Origin: Lachnospiraceae bacterium M18-1
GTDB lineage: Bacteria > Bacillota > Clostridia > Lachnospirales > Lachnospiraceae
NCBI GenBank assembly: GCA_000403295.2
Contig: KE159609.1
Span: forward strand, 987,422-1,051,421
DNA: 64,000 nucleotides
Reading direction: 5' to 3'
The translations under genes and the position numbers were made by a program. Each line of letters begins with the position of its first letter. Position 1 is the stretch's first letter. The notes below the pieces were generated by a model. The model made no database searches, was not told where the DNA came from, and saw nothing but the letters and a program-made list of their open reading frames with translations. Positions 62,806 through 64,000 of this stretch are shown here, one piece after another.

Positions 62806-63954
62806 ATGGCAAAAGGCGAAAATATTTTCAAAAGAAAGGACGGACGCTGGGAAGCTCATTATATCAAATCCAGTGAGGACAACGGTAAGATCAGGTATGG
62901 ATCTTGTTATGGAAAAACATATGCTGAGGCGAAAGCCAAAGTTATAGAAGCAATGGCTGAAAAAACAAATAGTATGGTCTCCGATGATCATGTAAAGGAA
63001 AAAAAGTTTTCTTTCTATTGTGACTGCTGGCTGGATCTCCGCAGTATTCAGATCAAAACTTCCAGTTATGTGAAATATCAAAACGGGATTGAAAAACATG
63101 TTAAACCCTATCTGGGAGACCTGTATTTGAAGGATATCACTACGGAAAAGATCTCGGCTTTTTCGCACGATCTGTTGAATGAAAAGAAATTATCTACCAA
63201 ATCTGTGCGTGATATTCTCACTTGTGTACGTTCTATTCTTTGTTATGTTAACAGGCAGACCCATGGCGTGTTATCCCATGTCGAAATCACCTATCCGCGA
63301 GAAAGGCCTAAAGCCATCCGAATCTTAACAGAGCAGGAAGAATCAGAGCTTATTTTATATCTGGCAAAGGAAATGAATGTAGGAAAGTTTGCCGTGTACC
63401 TGGCACTGCGCACTGGAATGCGGATAGGCGAGATCTGCGCGCTGCGCTGGAAAGATATTTCGTTTTCGGATGAAACGATTTGTATCAGCAATACTGTTCA
63501 GCGCATTAAAAATATCAGCTCTGAGGTAGATTCTAAAACTGTATTGATGATCGATTCTCCTAAAAGTGATAAATCCCGGAGAATCATACCGCTCATGCCG
63601 GATATTGCGGCACTATGCATGAAATTTTATCAGAATGAACCGGAATATTTCGTTCTGACCGGAAGTAAAAACTGTATGGAGCCACGCAAACTGCAGAGAT
63701 ATCTGAGGAGCTACACAAAAGAATGCAGCCTTGAGGGGATTCATTTCCACACGCTTAGGCATACCTTTGCAACACGGTGCGTAGAAGTCGGATTTGACGT
63801 TAAAACATTAAGTGAGATTCTTGGACATGCAAGTATCTCGGTCACGCTGGAACGCTATGTACATCCGAATTTAAATCTGAAAAGAGAAAACATGAAACGT
63901 TTAAAAGTTGCAGACTGCTTTTCTTCTGAAGAGTCAGATTCTGCAGTCAACTAA
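62806..63954 (+). CDS. Tyrosine recombinase 2
   Basis: A 382-residue integrase: an arm-binding AP2-like start (NIFKRKDGRWEAHYIK), core-binding domain, catalytic motifs TGMRIGEICALRWKD, HTLRHTFATRCVE, LGHASISVTLERYVH. Start at the ATG at 62806 after ACAGGAGGTAC; the longer frame from 62767 has no site. It points away from recombinase 1. Confidence 0.9.
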   Translation: MAKGENIFKRKDGRWEAHYIKSSEDNGKIRYGSCYGKTYAEAKAKVIEAMAEKTNSMVSDDHVKEKKFSFYCDCWLDLRSIQIKTSSYVKYQNGIEKHVKPYLGDLYLKDITTEKISAFSHDLLNEKKLSTKSVRDILTCVRSILCYVNRQTHGVLSHVEITYPRERPKAIRILTEQEESELILYLAKEMNVGKFAVYLALRTGMRIGEICALRWKDISFSDETICISNTVQRIKNISSEVDSKTVLMIDSPKSDKSRRIIPLMPDIAALCMKFYQNEPEYFVLTGSKNCMEPRKLQRYLRSYTKECSLEGIHFHTLRHTFATRCVEVGFDVKTLSEILGHASISVTLERYVHPNLNLKRENMKRLKVADCFSSEESDSAVN

Positions 63955-64000
63955 TACGCTGTACGGATCATATTTCACCAAATCATTTGCCTGCCAAACA

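Overview
The window looks like the chromosome of a spore-forming, gut-type member of the Lachnospiraceae (order Clostridiales/Eubacteriales). This is inferred from the forespore sigma-F operon (spoIIAA-AB-sigF) followed by spoVA genes, strong AGGAGG-type ribosome sites with some TTG and GTG starts, a tmRNA whose tag ends ANDNFELAAA, DUF5688 and Rpn-family genes, and a Trp T-box ahead of the trp genes. I cannot name the species from the sequence alone.

Region by region: 1-1.2 kb, the 3' part of a TPR membrane protein. 1.3-6.3 kb, a sporulation block: spoIIAA, spoIIAB, sigF, a small membrane ORF, spoVAA, spoVAB, an inverted spoVAC, spoVAD and spoVAE. 6.4-13.9 kb, a set that looks phosphate-linked: a Na/Pi cotransporter, an OmpR-type response regulator and its kinase, then (behind 11-bp direct repeats) a VTC-type polyphosphate polymerase, a DUF4956 membrane protein and a CotH-kinase protein. 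13.9-16.1 kb, an MFS (UMF1-like) transporter and a zinc-dependent phospholipase-C-like protein on the minus strand. 16.2-16.8 kb, tmRNA and tRNA-Val(CAC).

16.76-28.6 kb is an AT-rich accessory region. It starts with a 4.3-kb element inserted at the 3' end of tRNA-Val, bounded by 173-bp direct repeats and carrying an Rpn-type nuclease, a DUF5688 protein, a tyrosine integrase and an unpaired RelE-like toxin. Then come a YafQ-type toxin-antitoxin pair, a single-gene putative mobile element (505-residue-class protein with a C-terminal winged helix), a YafY/WYL regulator cut short exactly at the edge of that element, an XRE regulator, a GC-rich run of hairpins, a YhcG/DUF1016 nuclease, toxin-antitoxin debris, a TetR regulator with a palindromic operator, and a flavodoxin.

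28.7-35.8 kb is an export/sensing unit: an ABC ATPase, a 1221-residue FtsX-like permease with a very long coiled coil, and a two-component system. Two highly structured, related non-coding repeats bracket the two-component pair (33.3 and 35.8 kb), and a third partial copy lies at 62.7 kb. 36.1-42.2 kb is a T-box-controlled trpDCFBA operon without trpE/trpG, ending in a translationally coupled aldo/keto reductase. 42.3-48 kb has an AraC regulator, a DapF-like epimerase lacking both canonical cysteines, a GntR regulator, ClpC and a small conserved protein.

48.2-61 kb is a minus-strand exopolysaccharide/capsule operon: metallophosphoesterase, two Wzz-like co-polymerase proteins (one fused to a degenerate GGDEF domain), PssD/PssE, a Wzy-like polymerase, one GT4 and two GT2 glycosyltransferases, a Wzx flippase and an initiating polyprenyl-phosphate sugar transferase. 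Two tyrosine recombinases, divergently oriented around a 0.7-kb region rich in inverted repeats (62.1-62.8 kb), lie at its promoter side and may control phase variation. No CRISPR array or rRNA was seen.
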